A DNA stretch of 46,534 bases from Kluyvera intermedia (GCF_021440345.1 NZ_JAKCNS010000050.1:1-46534); one strand, 5' to 3'. Positions 8,744 to 19,406 are shown, numbered from the stretch's first letter. Made by a program: numbers and translations. Notes: generated by a model from the letters alone, not told the origin.

Positions 8744-9793
8744 ATGAATAGCACCTGGGTCAAAAACGCCATTAGCGAAATTAACGCCGATTATCAACGC
8801 AGCGCCGATACGCATTTGATTCGTCTGGCGCTACCGGCTTTTCCCGGCATTCAGCTGTATCTCAAAGATGAAAGCACCCACCCGACCGGCAGCCTGAAGC
8901 ACCGTCTGGCGCGCTCGCTGTTCCTGTACGGCCTGTGCAACGGCTGGATTAAAGGAGGCACCACCATTATTGAATCGTCATCCGGTTCAACGGCGGTTTC
9001 CGAAGCTTATTTCGCTCGCCTGCTGGGGCTGCCATTCATCGCCGTTATGCCTTCCTGTACCGCGAAACGCAAAATCGAACAGATTGAGTTTTACGGCGGC
9101 CGCTGCCATTTCGTGGAGAGCGCCTGTGAAATTTATGCCGCGTCGGAAAAGCTGGCCCGTGAACTCAACGGCCACTATATGGATCAGTTCACCTACGCCG
9201 AGCGCGCCACCGACTGGCGTGGTAACAACAACATCGCCGACAGTATCTTCCGCCAGATGTCCCATGAGCCGAACCCGGTTCCGGCCTGGGTGGTGATGAG
9301 CGCCGGCACCGGCGGCACTTCGGCCACCATTGGCCGCTATATCCGCTGCCAGGGCTACGAAACCCAACTGATGGTGGTCGACCCGGAAAACTCGGTGTTT
9401 ATGGATTACTGGCAGCACCGCGACGCCGGCCTGCGCGGCACCGTCGGCAGCAAAATTGAAGGCATCGGTCGCCCGCGCGTCGAACCGTCATTCATTCCGG
9501 ACGTAGTCGATAGCATGATGCGCGTACCGGATGCGGCAAGCGTTGCTACCGCCCAGTGGCTGGAGACCCAGTTGGGTCGTAAGGTCGGTGCCTCGACCGG
9601 TACCAACATGTGGGGCGCGCTGCAGCTTGCCGCGCAGATGCGCGATGAAGGTAAAACCGGGTCGATTGTGACGCTGCTGTGCGACAGCGGCGAGCGCTAT
9701 CTCGATACCTATTACAATCCGCAGTGGGTGGCGGCGAACATTGGCGACGTAACGCCGTGGCACCAGCAGATTCAACAGCTTATTGGGCAATAA
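8744..9793 (+). CDS. cdsH: L-cysteine desulfhydrase CdsH (PLP-dependent)
   Basis: Cytosolic enzyme of PLP fold type II, resembling cysteine synthase, 349 residues. The known family member (Salmonella CdsH, next to ybaO/decR) breaks L-cysteine into pyruvate, ammonia and sulfide. The PLP Lys is Lys52 in PTGSLKHR. The substrate loop SSSGSTAVS (78-86) and the phosphate-binding loop [10 protein letters not shown] are visible. The start is MNSTWVKN, preceded by a CGGA ribosome site; the much longer open frame running back through decR is antisense and rejected. Function is assigned from sequence class plus the decR neighbourhood; a cysteine synthase role is the main alternative. Confidence 0.85.
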   Translation: MNSTWVKNAISEINADYQRSADTHLIRLALPAFPGIQLYLKDESTHPTGSLKHRLARSLFLYGLCNGWIKGGTTIIESSSGSTAVSEAYFARLLGLPFIAVMPSCTAKRKIEQIEFYGGRCHFVESACEIYAASEKLARELNGHYMDQFTYAERATDWRGNNNIADSIFRQMSHEPNPVPAWVVMSAGTGGTSATIGRYIRCQGYETQLMVVDPENSVFMDYWQHRDAGLRGTVGSKIEGIGRPRVEPSFIPDVVDSMMRVPDAASVATAQWLETQLGRKVGASTGTNMWGALQLAAQMRDEGKTGSIVTLLCDSGERYLDTYYNPQWVAANIGDVTPWHQQIQQLIGQ

Positions 9794-9823
9794 AAAAAGC
9801 CAGGCATCATCTGAGCCTGGCTT
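9792..9823 (-). terminator. Terminator of cof (convergent with cdsH)
   Basis: An 8-9 bp stem (AGCCAGGC with GCCTGGCT) is followed on the minus strand by seven T residues. On the plus strand it sits directly after the cdsH stop and may also act there. Confidence 0.85.
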
Positions 9824-9837
9824 GCTGGAAATTTTCT

Positions 9838-10656
9838 CTATTCGGGGGAATAAGGAAGATTCGGTGTATCCAGCCAATGCATTAAATAGTGGGAAACCGC
9901 CTGAGTATTGCAGTTTCCAATAACCGGTAGATGGGGCAATGCCGCTTTAAGTTGCCCCATCGCGTTGCCCATAATCACGCCGCGCCCCACCAGCCCCAGC
10001 ATTTCACGGTCGTTCATCGCATCACCAAAGGCCATGCATTCATCCATTCCAACGCCGATATGGTTGCTCAGCACCGTCAGCGCTGCGCCTTTGTTGCTTT
10101 CCGGCGGCAGCACTTCAAGACAGTCAACAGCCGAAAAACAGATGTTGGCCCGCTTATCCAATGCTTCCACCAGCTGAATTCGCAGGCGGCAGAGATCGTC
10201 GTGATCGCCGCAGAAGCAGACCTTAGTCACCTGATGCGCGGGGATCCGTCGCAGATCGCGCAGCTGGTAGCGAAAACCGCTGTAGACATGCGCCTGCAGC
10301 ATTTCGGGGATCTCACGCCCGGTAAACCAGCCGTTGTCATTGAATACGTGAACGCTGGCCTGAGTATCCCAGTGGCTGTGCAGCACCTGTTCGGCCACAT
10401 CGGGGGAAAGATCGCTGCGGTGCATAACTTCGCCCTGCTGCGAATGCAGGCGCGTGCCGTTGCCGGTAATGAGATAGGCATTCAGCGACAGCGATTCAAT
10501 CAGCGGACGCATCTCCAGGACGTGACGCCCGGTGGCAAAAGTCAGCGTAATATCGCGTTCGCGCAGCCGTTTAAGCGCCGCAATGGTTCTCTCACCCAAA
10601 CGATGGTTAGGCATCAAAAGGGTGCCATCCATATCAAACGCTGCCAGTCTTGCCAT
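9838..10656 (-). CDS. cof: HAD-family HMP-pyrophosphate phosphatase Cof
   Basis: Cytosolic HAD-superfamily phosphatase of 272 residues, the same length as E. coli Cof, which hydrolyses the thiamine intermediate 4-amino-2-methyl-5-hydroxymethylpyrimidine pyrophosphate and other phosphosugars. Motif I is DMDGT at residues 8-12, motif II lies in TFATGR, and motif IV in GDAMNDREM. The C2-type cap domain lies between them. It starts at MARLAAFD and ends PYSPE as in E. coli. It diverges from ybaE. Confidence 0.95.
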   Translation of the reverse strand: MARLAAFDMDGTLLMPNHRLGERTIAALKRLRERDITLTFATGRHVLEMRPLIESLSLNAYLITGNGTRLHSQQGEVMHRSDLSPDVAEQVLHSHWDTQASVHVFNDNGWFTGREIPEMLQAHVYSGFRYQLRDLRRIPAHQVTKVCFCGDHDDLCRLRIQLVEALDKRANICFSAVDCLEVLPPESNKGAALTVLSNHIGVGMDECMAFGDAMNDREMLGLVGRGVIMGNAMGQLKAALPHLPVIGNCNTQAVSHYLMHWLDTPNLPYSPE

Positions 10657-10755
10657 TATTTATCCCGCCTGTGATCGCTCTCTCTTGCCACTCAGTATCC
10701 GCTGGGATATACGGAAGTAATACTGAATACTTCACATTTATTGTTCCGGGTTTCT

Positions 10756-12456
10756 ATGCGTCTGTTAAATCGTTTAAATCAGTTTCAGCGTCTGTGGCAG
10801 CCATCGCAGGGAGAAACGCAGCAGGTCACCATTGCCGAGCTGGCGGCCCTCTGTTTTTGTAGCGAACGGCATGTTCGTACGCTGTTGCGCCAGGCGCAGG
10901 AAGCGGGTTGGCTCAGCTGGCAGGCGCAGTCCGGGCGCGGCAAACGTGGAAGCCTGGCGTTTCATACCACGCCGGAAGCGCTGCGCAACGAAATGATGGA
11001 AACCGCGCTGGAACGTGGACAGCAGCATAACGCGCTGGAGCTGGCGCAGATTGCGCCGGTAGAGCTGCGGGCGCTGCTGCATCCGTTTCTCGGCGGTCAG
11101 TGGCAAAACAATACGCCGACGCTGCGTATCCCCTACTATCGCCCTCTCGAACCCTTGCATCCGGGCTTTCTCGCCGGTCGCGCCGAACAGCATTTGGCCG
11201 GGCAGATTTACTCTGGCCTGACCCGTTTTAATCATGATGCCTCACAGCCACGTGGCGACCTGGCGCACCATTGGTCGGTCTCGCCGGACGGCCTGTGCTG
11301 GCAATTTTATATTCGTTCCACGCTGCATTGGCACAACGGAGACGCGGTGGAGACCGAGCAGCTGCGTCGCCGCCTGCTGATGCTGCTGACGCTCCCTGAG
11401 CTGGCAAGGCTATTCTCCAGCGTCAAAGACATCAGCCAGACGCATCCGCAGTGCCTGACCTTTACTCTGCACCGTCCGGACTACTGGCTTGCGCACCGAC
11501 TGGCGAGCTATTGCAGCGTGCTGGCGCATCCGGATGAGCCAGATCAGGGTACCGGCCCGTTCATGTACAAAATCTTCGAGCCGGAGCTGGTACGCATTGA
11601 AAGCCATCATCGCTATCATCTTGCCCACCCGCTGCTGCAGGCAATTGAATACTGGATCACGCCCCAGCTATTTGAGCAGGGTTTAGGCACCAGCTGCCAG
11701 CATCCGGTGCAAATCGCGATTGGTAAACCTGAAGAACTGGGGAAATTGCGTCTGGTGAGCCACAGTATCAGCCTGGGCTTTTGTTATCTGGCGCTGCGCC
11801 AGAGCCCGCGGCTTAGCATGGCGCAGGCGCAGCGGGTAATGGCGCTTATCCACCGTTCCGGGCTGCTGCAAAGCCTGCCGCTGGGCGAGAATCTGATTAC
11901 TCCCAGCGAGGAGATGCTGCCGGGCTGGGCGATTCCACTGGCACAAGATGACCCTGATGTTGCGTTGCCGTCCCGACTTACGCTCATCTACCATCTTCCC
12001 GTCGAACTGCACACCATGGCCGAGCAGTTAAAAACCGCCTTAGCCGGGCTTGGCTGCGAACTGACGGTCATTTTTTACGATGCTAAAAGCTGGAATGGTT
12101 GCGAAGACCTGCCGCAGGCCGATCTGTTTATGGGCGACCGACTGATTGGTGAAATGCCCGAGTATGCGTTAGAGCAGTGGTTACGCTGCGATGCCCTGTG
12201 GCCTGCGCTGTTTACCGATGAACAGGCGCGCCGGGTCCAGGGCTCGCTGGATGAAGCCCAGGCACAGCCGGACGATTCGCTGCGTATTGCCGCGCTCAAA
12301 CGCATTTTTACCCGCCTGATGCGCGATGCCATTCTGACGCCGCTGTTTAACTATCAATATCAGGTTAGCGCGCCGCCGGGGGTTAACGGCATTCGCCTGA
12401 ATGCCCGCGGCTGGTTTGACTTCTCCGAAGCCTGGCTGCCGCCGGATACGCGGTGA
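10756..12456 (+). CDS. ybaE: SgrR-like regulator with solute-binding domain (YbaE)
   Basis: 566 residues. The N-terminal winged helix (about residues 1-110; CSERHVRTLLRQAQEAGW) resembles that of SgrR. The rest (about 150-560) resembles the family 5 periplasmic solute-binding fold, starting near LRIPYYRPLEPL, but there is no signal peptide, so it is cytosolic. This architecture suggests a transcription factor that senses a small molecule. Its ligand and targets are unknown. The ATG at 10756 matches the E. coli start; a TTG 15 nt upstream is possible but unneeded. It follows divergent cof. Confidence 0.88.
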   Translation: MRLLNRLNQFQRLWQPSQGETQQVTIAELAALCFCSERHVRTLLRQAQEAGWLSWQAQSGRGKRGSLAFHTTPEALRNEMMETALERGQQHNALELAQIAPVELRALLHPFLGGQWQNNTPTLRIPYYRPLEPLHPGFLAGRAEQHLAGQIYSGLTRFNHDASQPRGDLAHHWSVSPDGLCWQFYIRSTLHWHNGDAVETEQLRRRLLMLLTLPELARLFSSVKDISQTHPQCLTFTLHRPDYWLAHRLASYCSVLAHPDEPDQGTGPFMYKIFEPELVRIESHHRYHLAHPLLQAIEYWITPQLFEQGLGTSCQHPVQIAIGKPEELGKLRLVSHSISLGFCYLALRQSPRLSMAQAQRVMALIHRSGLLQSLPLGENLITPSEEMLPGWAIPLAQDDPDVALPSRLTLIYHLPVELHTMAEQLKTALAGLGCELTVIFYDAKSWNGCEDLPQADLFMGDRLIGEMPEYALEQWLRCDALWPALFTDEQARRVQGSLDEAQAQPDDSLRIAALKRIFTRLMRDAILTPLFNYQYQVSAPPGVNGIRLNARGWFDFSEAWLPPDTR

Positions 12457-12523
12457 AGAAGCTGGTCGCCGTGGCGCACAGGCGTTACCATAGCGGCTTT
12501 GAGAACCACAGACAGGAAATGCA

Positions 12524-13219
12524 ATGAAACGTGCCGTTGTCGTTTTTAGCGGTGGACAAGACTCCACTACATGCCTGGTGCAGGCGTTGCATCAATACGA
12601 TGAAGTTCACTGCGTCACGTTTGATTATGGCCAGCGCCATCGCGCCGAAATTGACGTTGCTCGCGAACTAGCGCTGACTCTTGGCGCTCGTGCTCACAAG
12701 GTGCTGGACGTTACCCTGCTAAACGAACTGGCGGTCAGCAGCCTGACCCGCGATAGCATTCCGGTGCCCGATTACGAGCCCGATGCCGACGGCATCCCGA
12801 ATACCTTTGTGCCAGGACGTAATATTCTGTTCCTGACACTTGCGGCCATCTACGCCTATCAGGTGAAGGCCGAAGCGGTGATAACCGGCGTATGCGAAAC
12901 CGACTTCTCCGGCTACCCGGACTGCCGAGATGAGTTCGTCAAAGCACTAAACCATGCGGTAAGCCTGGGCATGGCAAAAGATATTCGCTTTGAAACTCCG
13001 TTGATGTGGCTGGATAAAGCGCAGACCTGGGCGCTGGCGGACTACTGGGACAAGCTGGAACTGGTGCGTACCGAAACGCTGACCTGCTATAACGGCATTA
13101 AAGGCGACGGCTGTGGTCACTGCGCGGCCTGTAGCCTACGTGCCAACGGCCTCAACCATTATCTGGCAGATAAACCCGGCGTAATGGCTGCCATGAAGCA
13201 GAAAACCGGGCTGAAATAA
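12524..13219 (+). CDS. queC: 7-cyano-7-deazaguanine synthase QueC
   Basis: ATP-dependent cytosolic enzyme that converts 7-carboxy-7-deazaguanine to preQ0 in queuosine biosynthesis. 231 residues, the standard length. The PP-loop SGGQDSTT lies near residues 9-16. Four zinc-binding cysteines, Cys188, Cys197, Cys200 and Cys203, lie in the C-terminal [16 protein letters not shown] segment. A GACAGGAA ribosome site precedes the ATG. It follows ybaE by 67 nt on the same strand. Confidence 0.97.
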   Translation: MKRAVVVFSGGQDSTTCLVQALHQYDEVHCVTFDYGQRHRAEIDVARELALTLGARAHKVLDVTLLNELAVSSLTRDSIPVPDYEPDADGIPNTFVPGRNILFLTLAAIYAYQVKAEAVITGVCETDFSGYPDCRDEFVKALNHAVSLGMAKDIRFETPLMWLDKAQTWALADYWDKLELVRTETLTCYNGIKGDGCGHCAACSLRANGLNHYLADKPGVMAAMKQKTGLK

Positions 13220-13288
13220 GTCTGAAGATGTTCCGGGCCGGCGTCAGCGCCGCGCCCGCAAGATATACCGCAAAGTTGTGCAACTGAA

Positions 13289-13317
13289 AGCCCGGACGAA
13301 TGTGAGTAGCCCGGGCT
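13289..13317 (-). terminator. Weak hairpin between queC and fadM
   Basis: AGCCCGG (13289-13295) pairs with CCGGGCT (13311-13317) around a 15-nt loop. No long T run follows in either direction, only CTTTC on the minus side, so terminator activity is uncertain. Confidence 0.35.
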
Positions 13318-13323
13318 GACAAA

Positions 13324-13722
13324 TCACTCTACCATCGCCTCCAGATGCTCACGCAACTCCCCTTCCAGCGCCAGCGCTTTCTGCGTCTTCAGATCGATGC
13401 AGACGAACGTGATCAGCGCATCCGCCACCACCTGCCCTTCAGGCTCCAGCGTCACCACCTGGCTTAATACGCCGCTTTTACCGTTGAGTTGTTCCACCTT
13501 GCTGGTAACTGTCAGTAAATCGCCCAACACCGCCGGACGGCGATAGTTAATATTGATATTCACCACCACAAAGGCGATGTGGTTCGCACTCATCCACTGG
13601 AAACCCGCACTGCTCTCCAGCCCATCCCAGCGGGCTTCTTCGAGAAACTCCAGATAGCGAGCGTTGTTGACGTGTTGATAGACGTCCAGGTGATAACCGC
13701 GAACTTTGATTTGTGTCTGCAT
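13324..13722 (-). CDS. fadM: Long-chain acyl-CoA thioesterase FadM (YbaW)
   Basis: Single-hotdog acyl-CoA thioesterase III of 132 residues. It cleaves long-chain and oxidation-derived acyl-CoAs such as 3,5-tetradecadienoyl-CoA in the cytosol. The 4-hydroxybenzoyl-CoA thioesterase-type active site is visible as YHLDVYQHVNNARYLEFLEE, with Asp13 as the likely catalytic residue. E. coli fadM is repressed by FadR; a FadR-like palindrome lies upstream here. An ERIC repeat fills most of the space between that palindrome and the start codon, so the message probably carries the repeat in its leader. Confidence 0.94.
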   Translation of the reverse strand: MQTQIKVRGYHLDVYQHVNNARYLEFLEEARWDGLESSAGFQWMSANHIAFVVVNININYRRPAVLGDLLTVTSKVEQLNGKSGVLSQVVTLEPEGQVVADALITFVCIDLKTQKALALEGELREHLEAMVE

Positions 13723-13742
13723 AGCGCCATAGCCTTATTATT

Positions 13743-13868
13743 TTATACACGTTATCCCTCAAGCTGCCTCCGCATTGGCTTCGTTCGTTCACCCGAATCG
13801 CTTACTTGGGTAAGCTCATCGGGATTCACTCTCTTGCCGCTTGATGCAACTTGAATGATTTTGTGTAG
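13743..13868 (-). repeat. ERIC (intergenic repeat unit) element, second copy
   Basis: Read on the minus strand it contains GTGAATCCCGATGAGCTTAC, then AAGTAAGCGATTCGGGTGA and a GCAGCTTGAGGGATAAC right end. These match the ERIC consensus with more substitutions than the first copy. Imperfect terminal inverted repeats are present. It ends about 20 bp before the fadM start codon and has the same orientation relative to fadM as the first copy has to tesB. Confidence 0.9.
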
Positions 13869-13870
13869 AT

Positions 13871-13876
13871 ATTTTA
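13871..13876 (-). promoter_or_regulatory. Possible -10 box of fadM
   Basis: TAAAAT on the minus strand lies between the FadR-like palindrome and the ERIC repeat. The -35 region is weak and overlaps the palindrome. Confidence 0.35.
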
Positions 13877-13885
13877 AATAGAGTC

Positions 13886-13912
13886 AGAGGTCACACCACT
13901 GGTATGACCTCT
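13886..13912. promoter_or_regulatory. 27-bp near-perfect palindrome, FadR-like, upstream of fadM
   Basis: AGAGGTCA and TGACCTCT arms continue inward so that 12 of 13 base pairs match. The plus-strand segment CACTGGTATGACCTCTTT differs by about one core base from the FadR pattern TGGTCNGACC. It could instead be the ybaV terminator, but no T run follows immediately on the ybaV strand. Confidence 0.5.
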
Positions 13913-13956
13913 TTAGTCTGGCAAATTTTCAGACGAGTGCAAACACCCTGGATAAA

Positions 13957-14385
<429 letters not shown>

Positions 14386-14417
14386 TTAACGTTCAAAAGG
14401 CAGATTTTAAATGTGGA

Positions 14418-14439
14418 AAAGGCCGCGAAAGCGGCCTTT
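14418..14439 (-). terminator. Terminator of ppiD
   Basis: AAAGGCCGC and GCGGCCTTT form a 9-bp stem with a GAAA-type loop; T residues follow on the minus strand. The hairpin is symmetrical, so it could act both ways. Confidence 0.8.
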
Positions 14440-14482
14440 GAGGTGTACATCGCATTACAATTTAATGCGAGGCGAGTTCAGA

Positions 14483-16357
14483 TTATTGCTGCTGGTCGAT
14501 GATATCGCCGAGCTTAATCTTCGCTGATTTACGCAGGTTGTTCATCATCGCTTCGAAAGCAATCTGGGCGTTGTTCTGGGTAATCCCCTGAACCATCGCT
14601 TTCTTCTGCGCTTCTGGCATCTCACCGGCTTTCACTTCGTCCAGCGCCAGCAGAACCACGTTGCCCTGCATATCGTTGCCGATACCGTAGCTTGGTTTAT
14701 CTTTCTGCGGCAACGGCAGTGAAAACGCGGCCTGGCTCAGCGGGTCCTGACCAGTACGGCTCAGCGTTTTGCTTGCGCTAAAGCCCAGACCTGCGGCTTT
14801 CATCGCTTCATCGCCTTTACCCTCTTTCAACGCCACCAGCAGTTTTTCCGCATCCAGTTTAGCCTGCTGCTCTGCTTTACTGTGCTTCACGATATCGGTC
14901 ACTTGCGCTTTGACTTCAGCCAGCGGTTTCACCGCTTCGACTTTATGCTCGCTCACGCGCAGGACGAAGGCACGATCGCCATCCACGGTAATGATGTCGG
15001 AGTTACTGCCCGGCATACCGTTCTCGCCTACCAGACCGCCGTTAAAGATAGCGTCGGATACCGGTTTGAAGTTCAGTTCAGCCGGCAGGTTGCTGTGATC
15101 GAACCAACCGGTTTCAACCGCTTTCACGCCTGCTGCTTGCTCAGCGCCCGCCAGTGAGTCGTTGTCGTTGCTCGCCGCATCGCTAACTTTCTGCTGCAGC
15201 GCGTAATACGCGTCGAGAGATTTTTCCTGTTTCACTTTGTTGGCGATATCGTTACGCACTTCTGCCAGTGGTTTCACTTTTGCAGCCTGAACATCATCCA
15301 GACGCGCAACCAGGAAACCGACAGAAGATTTAATCACGCCAGACAGCTGACCTTTTTCTTTCAGACCCGCATTTTTCAGTTCATCAGGGGTTGTGGCATC
15401 TTCCAGCCAGCCCATATCGCCGCCGTTACGCGCGGAGATAATGTCAGCCGATTTCTCTTTCGCCAGGACAGCAAAGTCACCGCCTTTGTTCAGCTCATCG
15501 AGAACCGCTTTGGCATCGGCTTCGGTTTTAGTCTGGATAACGCTGTAGCGATTACGCTGCGCCTGGGTGTACTGGTCCTGATGCTGATCGTAGTAGGCCT
15601 GAACCTCTTCATCTGAGACGTTTTGCGCCATAGATGCCGCATCCAGCTTGATGTAGCTCACGCGGAACTGTTCCGGCGCGACGAACTGACTTTTGTTCTG
15701 CTCGTAGTAGCTGCTGATTTCAGCGTCGCTAACCTGCTGTTTTGCCGCCAGCGCATTAACGTCGATAGTCGCTTCGCGCACCAGACGCTGCTGGGAAACC
15801 AATTCCGCCAGCTGATCGGTTTCGCCCGGCAGCATGAAGTCGGTACCGGCAACGGCGTTAATCAGCTGTTGAGTGGTCAGTTGGTTGCGCAGGGCCGCCG
15901 CGTACTGGTCTGCCGTCATGCCCATCTGATTCACCAGCGCGTTGTAGCGGGTGTTATTGAATTTGCCGTCAACCTGGAAAGCAGGGGTGGCGAAAATGGC
16001 TTTACGCACCTGCTCATCGCTGATGCCAAGACCCAGGTCTTTCGCATACTGATCAAGCAGCGCTTCGTCGATAAGACGATTGAGCACCTGCTGACGCATG
16101 GTTTTGATGTAGTTTTCATTGGCCGCCAGCTCAGAGAACTGGTCGCCAAGCTGCTGCTGCATGCGGTTACGTTCGCTTGCAACGGCATTCTCAAACTGGC
16201 CGCGGCCGATTTCCTGGCCATTCACTTTCGCGGCAAAATTATTGTTACCGCCAATCAGGTAGCCACTCACGCCGGTCAAAATGAACGACACGATAATGAT
16301 ACCGAAAATTACTTTGAGCACGACGCTGTTAGCTGCCGTACGTAAATTGTCCATCAT
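14483..16357 (-). CDS. ppiD: Periplasmic membrane-anchored chaperone PpiD
   Basis: SurA-like chaperone bound to the inner membrane near the Sec translocon (YfgM partner). 624 residues with the start at MMDNLRTAANS, as in E. coli. One membrane helix (about residues 16-35, IFGIIIVSFILTGVSGYL) is followed by a SurA_N-like chaperone region and one parvulin domain (about 265-360; SADIISARNGGDMGWLE). The parvulin is thought to have little isomerase activity. The open frame runs 114 nt further upstream but that part has no conserved residues. The ribosome site is weak. Confidence 0.95.
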   Translation of the reverse strand: MMDNLRTAANSVVLKVIFGIIIVSFILTGVSGYLIGGNNNFAAKVNGQEIGRGQFENAVASERNRMQQQLGDQFSELAANENYIKTMRQQVLNRLIDEALLDQYAKDLGLGISDEQVRKAIFATPAFQVDGKFNNTRYNALVNQMGMTADQYAAALRNQLTTQQLINAVAGTDFMLPGETDQLAELVSQQRLVREATIDVNALAAKQQVSDAEISSYYEQNKSQFVAPEQFRVSYIKLDAASMAQNVSDEEVQAYYDQHQDQYTQAQRNRYSVIQTKTEADAKAVLDELNKGGDFAVLAKEKSADIISARNGGDMGWLEDATTPDELKNAGLKEKGQLSGVIKSSVGFLVARLDDVQAAKVKPLAEVRNDIANKVKQEKSLDAYYALQQKVSDAASNDNDSLAGAEQAAGVKAVETGWFDHSNLPAELNFKPVSDAIFNGGLVGENGMPGSNSDIITVDGDRAFVLRVSEHKVEAVKPLAEVKAQVTDIVKHSKAEQQAKLDAEKLLVALKEGKGDEAMKAAGLGFSASKTLSRTGQDPLSQAAFSLPLPQKDKPSYGIGNDMQGNVVLLALDEVKAGEMPEAQKKAMVQGITQNNAQIAFEAMMNNLRKSAKIKLGDIIDQQQ

Positions 16358-16506
16358 GGTGTAACAACACTCCGCTGTAGGTGACAAATACCTCGAGCAG
16401 CATAGCACGTGATGACTGCTGCGCGTGAGGCCGTATTTTGACAAGAAACCAGGGCGGTTGTCAGCAAACACCGCATATAAACTGTTAAAACGTCACATTA
16501 AGGCAT

Positions 16507-16533
16507 AAAAAAAGGCACATCAGTCGATGCGCC
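16507..16533 (-). terminator. Terminator of hupB
   Basis: On the minus strand GGCGCAT pairs with ATGTGCC (one G-U pair), followed by seven T residues. Confidence 0.8.
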
Positions 16534-16569
16534 CTTGTACTTTGCCACATTCCCGTAACGGGAAAGGGA

Positions 16570-16842
16570 TCAGTTTACCGCGTCTTTCAGTGCTTTACCT
16601 GCACGGAATGCCGGTACTTTAGCCGCAGCGATAGTGATCTCTTTACCTGTCTGAGGGTTGCGGCCAGTACGGGCAGCACGATCTTTGACAGCAAAGGTAC
16701 CGAAACCTACCAGTGCAACGTCATCCCCAGCTTGCAGAGATTCAGTAACAGAAGCAATTAAAGCATCTAACGCACGTCCAGCTGCAGCTTTGGAGATATC
16801 CGCACCAGCAGCAATTTTGTCAATCAGTTGAGATTTGTTCAC
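16570..16842 (-). CDS. hupB: DNA-binding protein HU-beta
   Basis: 90-residue nucleoid protein that bends DNA as an HU homo- or heterodimer. The DNA-binding arm [10 protein letters not shown] and the C-terminal GKALKDAVN are intact. The start codon is GTG at 16842, preceded by AGGAAGAGAACA; the longer frame upstream is not conserved. It lies between lon and ppiD as in E. coli and has its own terminator. Confidence 0.98.
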   Translation of the reverse strand: MNKSQLIDKIAAGADISKAAAGRALDALIASVTESLQAGDDVALVGFGTFAVKDRAARTGRNPQTGKEITIAAAKVPAFRAGKALKDAVN

Positions 16843-16982
16843 TGTTCTCTTCCTCTCTTTATTATTTATATCGCACCGGAATCCTTCACGATGCAATCGC
16901 GGAGCAGTTATATCAGGACTACCATGCCCTTACAACACCCGTTGTCGACGACACACCTGCCAGCCGTCTAAATTAGCGATAC

Positions 16983-17027
16983 AAAAAAAGGCTGGCAAGT
17001 CAGTTTATGCTTGCCAGCCTTGTTTTT
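16983..17027 (-). terminator. Terminator of lon
   Basis: A 12-bp perfect stem (AAGGCTGGCAAG with CTTGCCAGCCTT) surrounds a 10-nt loop. Seven T residues follow on the minus strand. Confidence 0.93.
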
Positions 17028-17051
17028 ATTAACGCTCTTTGCGCGAGGTCA

Positions 17052-19406
17052 CTATTTTGCGCTTACAATCTGCATTCCAGACGGTTCATTTTGCAGCGCC
17101 AGAGCCAGAACTTCCTCAATACGCTTCACCGGATGGATATCAAGATCGGCCAGAACGTTGTCCGGAATCTCTTCCAGATCGCGTTTGTTCTCGTCAGGAA
17201 TCAGAACTGTCTTAATGCCGCCACGGTGTGCCGCCAACAGTTTTTCCTTCAGACCACCGATAGGCAGAACCAGGCCACGCAGAGTAATTTCCCCTGTCAT
17301 CGCCACATCTGCGCGAACCGGGTTACCGGTCAGACAGGAGACCAGCGCGGTACACATCGCAATACCGGCGCTTGGACCGTCTTTCGGCGTCGCCCCTTCC
17401 GGTACGTGAACGTGGATGTCGCGCTTTTCGTAAAAGTCCGGATTAATACCCAGTTTTTCCGCACGCGCACGCACCACGGTCAATGCAGCCTGAATGGATT
17501 CCTGCATGACTTCACCCAGAGAACCGGTATAAGTCAGTTTACCTTTACCCGGTACGCAGGCGGTTTCGATGGTCAGCAGATCGCCGCCCACTTCCGTCCA
17601 CGCAAGGCCGGTCACTTGACCCACGCGGTTTTCTTCATCAGCGCGACCGTAGTCAAAGCGCTGAATGCCGAGGTAATCGTGCAGGTTGTCGCCGTTAATA
17701 TCGATGTGCTTGAGCTCTTTATCGAGCAGCAGCTGTTTCACCGCCTTACGACACAGTTTCGAGATTTCACGCTCCAGGCTACGTACGCCTGCTTCACGAG
17801 TGTAGTAGCGGATAATGCCGACAATCGCACTGTCATCTACCGTCAACTCGCCTTTTTTCAGGGCGTTACGCTCAATCTGCTTCGGCAGCAGGTGACGCTT
17901 GGCAATGTTCAGTTTTTCATCTTCGGTATAACCCGACAGACGAATCACTTCCATACGGTCCAATAACGGCGCTGGAATGTTCATGGAGTTCGAGGTCGCA
18001 ACGAACATCACGTCGCTGAGATCGTAATCCACTTCCAGATAGTGATCGCTGAACGCTACGTTCTGTTCTGGATCAAGAACTTCCAGCAGAGCCGATGCCG
18101 GGTCACCGCGCATGTCCGAGGACATTTTGTCGATTTCATCCAACAGGAACAGCGGGTTTTTAACGCCCACTTTCGCCATTTTCTGGATCAGTTTACCCGG
18201 CATAGAACCGATGTAAGTACGGCGGTGACCGCGGATTTCCGCTTCGTCACGCACGCCGCCCAACGCCATACGGACATATTTACGTCCGGTCGCCTGAGCA
18301 ATGGACTGCCCCAGAGAGGTTTTACCCACACCCGGAGGCCCTACCAGGCACAGAATCGGGCCTTTAAGCTTGTTCACACGGCTTTGAACCGCTAAATACT
18401 CAAGAATACGGTCTTTGACGCGCTCGAGGCCGTAATGGTCGGTATCAAGGATTTCCTGCGCCTGACGAAGGTCTTTTTTAACCTTGCTGCGCGTGTTCCA
18501 TGGCACCTGAACCATCCAGTCGATATAACCGCGAACTACGGTGGCTTCCGCTGACATCGGCGACATCATTTTCAGCTTCTGCAGTTCGGCTTCGGTTTTC
18601 TCTTTTGCCTCTTTTGGCATTTTCGCCGCGTCGATCTTACGCTTCAGCGCTTCGTTTTCGTCAGGAACTTCGTCCATTTCGCCGAGTTCTTTCTGAATCG
18701 CCTTCATCTGCTCATTCAGATAGTACTCACGCTGGGATTTCTCCATCTGCTTTTTAACGCGGTTGCGAATACGCTTCTCAACCTGCAGCAGATCGATTTC
18801 CGACTCCATCATCGCCATCAGATATTCCAGGCGCTCGTTGATGTCGGACATCTCAAGCACGGACTGTTTATCTGCCAGCTTCAGCGGCATGTGCGCTGCG
18901 ATGGTATCCGCCAGGCGTGCAGGATCGTCGATGCTGTTGAGCGACGTCAGCACTTCTGGTGGGATTTTCTTGTTCAGTTTGATATAGCCTTCAAACTGAC
19001 CGATTGCCGTGCGCACCAGAACTTCCTGCTCGCGCTCTTCAATCGCCGGCGACTCCAGATACTCCGCTTTCGCCGAGAAATGCTCACCGTTATCGGAAAG
19101 CGTGGAGATGCGCGCACGCTGCAACCCTTCAACCAGTACTTTTACCGTACCGTCGGGAAGTTTCAGCATTTGTAAAATAGAGGCCACGGTCCCGACGGTG
19201 AAAAGATCGTTTACACCCGGCTCATCCGTTGAAGCATCTTTCTGCGCGACCAGCATGATTTTTTTATCATGATCCATGGCCGCTTCCAGACAACGGATAG
19301 ATTTTTCCCGCCCTACAAATAAGGGAATGACCATGTGCGGATAAACCACCACATCGCGCAGCGGCAATACGGGGATTTCAATGCGTTCAGAACGCTCAGG
19401 ATTCAT
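17052..19406 (-). CDS. lon: ATP-dependent protease Lon
   Basis: Cytosolic AAA+ serine protease (LonA type) of 784 residues that degrades misfolded and regulatory proteins such as SulA and RcsA. The N-terminal substrate-binding domain spans about 10-200 and is followed by a coiled-coil region. The AAA+ module carries Walker [10 protein letters not shown] near 356 and Walker [11 protein letters not shown]. The C-terminal protease domain holds the Ser-Lys dyad: Ser679 in PKDGPSAG and Lys722 in [11 protein letters not shown] heat-shock sigma-32 promoter lies upstream and a strong terminator downstream, so it is transcribed alone. Confidence 0.98.
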   Translation of the reverse strand: MNPERSERIEIPVLPLRDVVVYPHMVIPLFVGREKSIRCLEAAMDHDKKIMLVAQKDASTDEPGVNDLFTVGTVASILQMLKLPDGTVKVLVEGLQRARISTLSDNGEHFSAKAEYLESPAIEEREQEVLVRTAIGQFEGYIKLNKKIPPEVLTSLNSIDDPARLADTIAAHMPLKLADKQSVLEMSDINERLEYLMAMMESEIDLLQVEKRIRNRVKKQMEKSQREYYLNEQMKAIQKELGEMDEVPDENEALKRKIDAAKMPKEAKEKTEAELQKLKMMSPMSAEATVVRGYIDWMVQVPWNTRSKVKKDLRQAQEILDTDHYGLERVKDRILEYLAVQSRVNKLKGPILCLVGPPGVGKTSLGQSIAQATGRKYVRMALGGVRDEAEIRGHRRTYIGSMPGKLIQKMAKVGVKNPLFLLDEIDKMSSDMRGDPASALLEVLDPEQNVAFSDHYLEVDYDLSDVMFVATSNSMNIPAPLLDRMEVIRLSGYTEDEKLNIAKRHLLPKQIERNALKKGELTVDDSAIVGIIRYYTREAGVRSLEREISKLCRKAVKQLLLDKELKHIDINGDNLHDYLGIQRFDYGRADEENRVGQVTGLAWTEVGGDLLTIETACVPGKGKLTYTGSLGEVMQESIQAALTVVRARAEKLGINPDFYEKRDIHVHVPEGATPKDGPSAGIAMCTALVSCLTGNPVRADVAMTGEITLRGLVLPIGGLKEKLLAAHRGGIKTVLIPDENKRDLEEIPDNVLADLDIHPVKRIEEVLALALQNEPSGMQIVSAK

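Noticed and set aside
9931-10674. 247-codon open frame antisense to cof
   Set aside because: Shadow of the well-supported cof gene.
17007-17966. 319-codon open frame antisense to lon
   Set aside because: Shadow of lon; it crosses the lon terminator and has no domain or conserved start.
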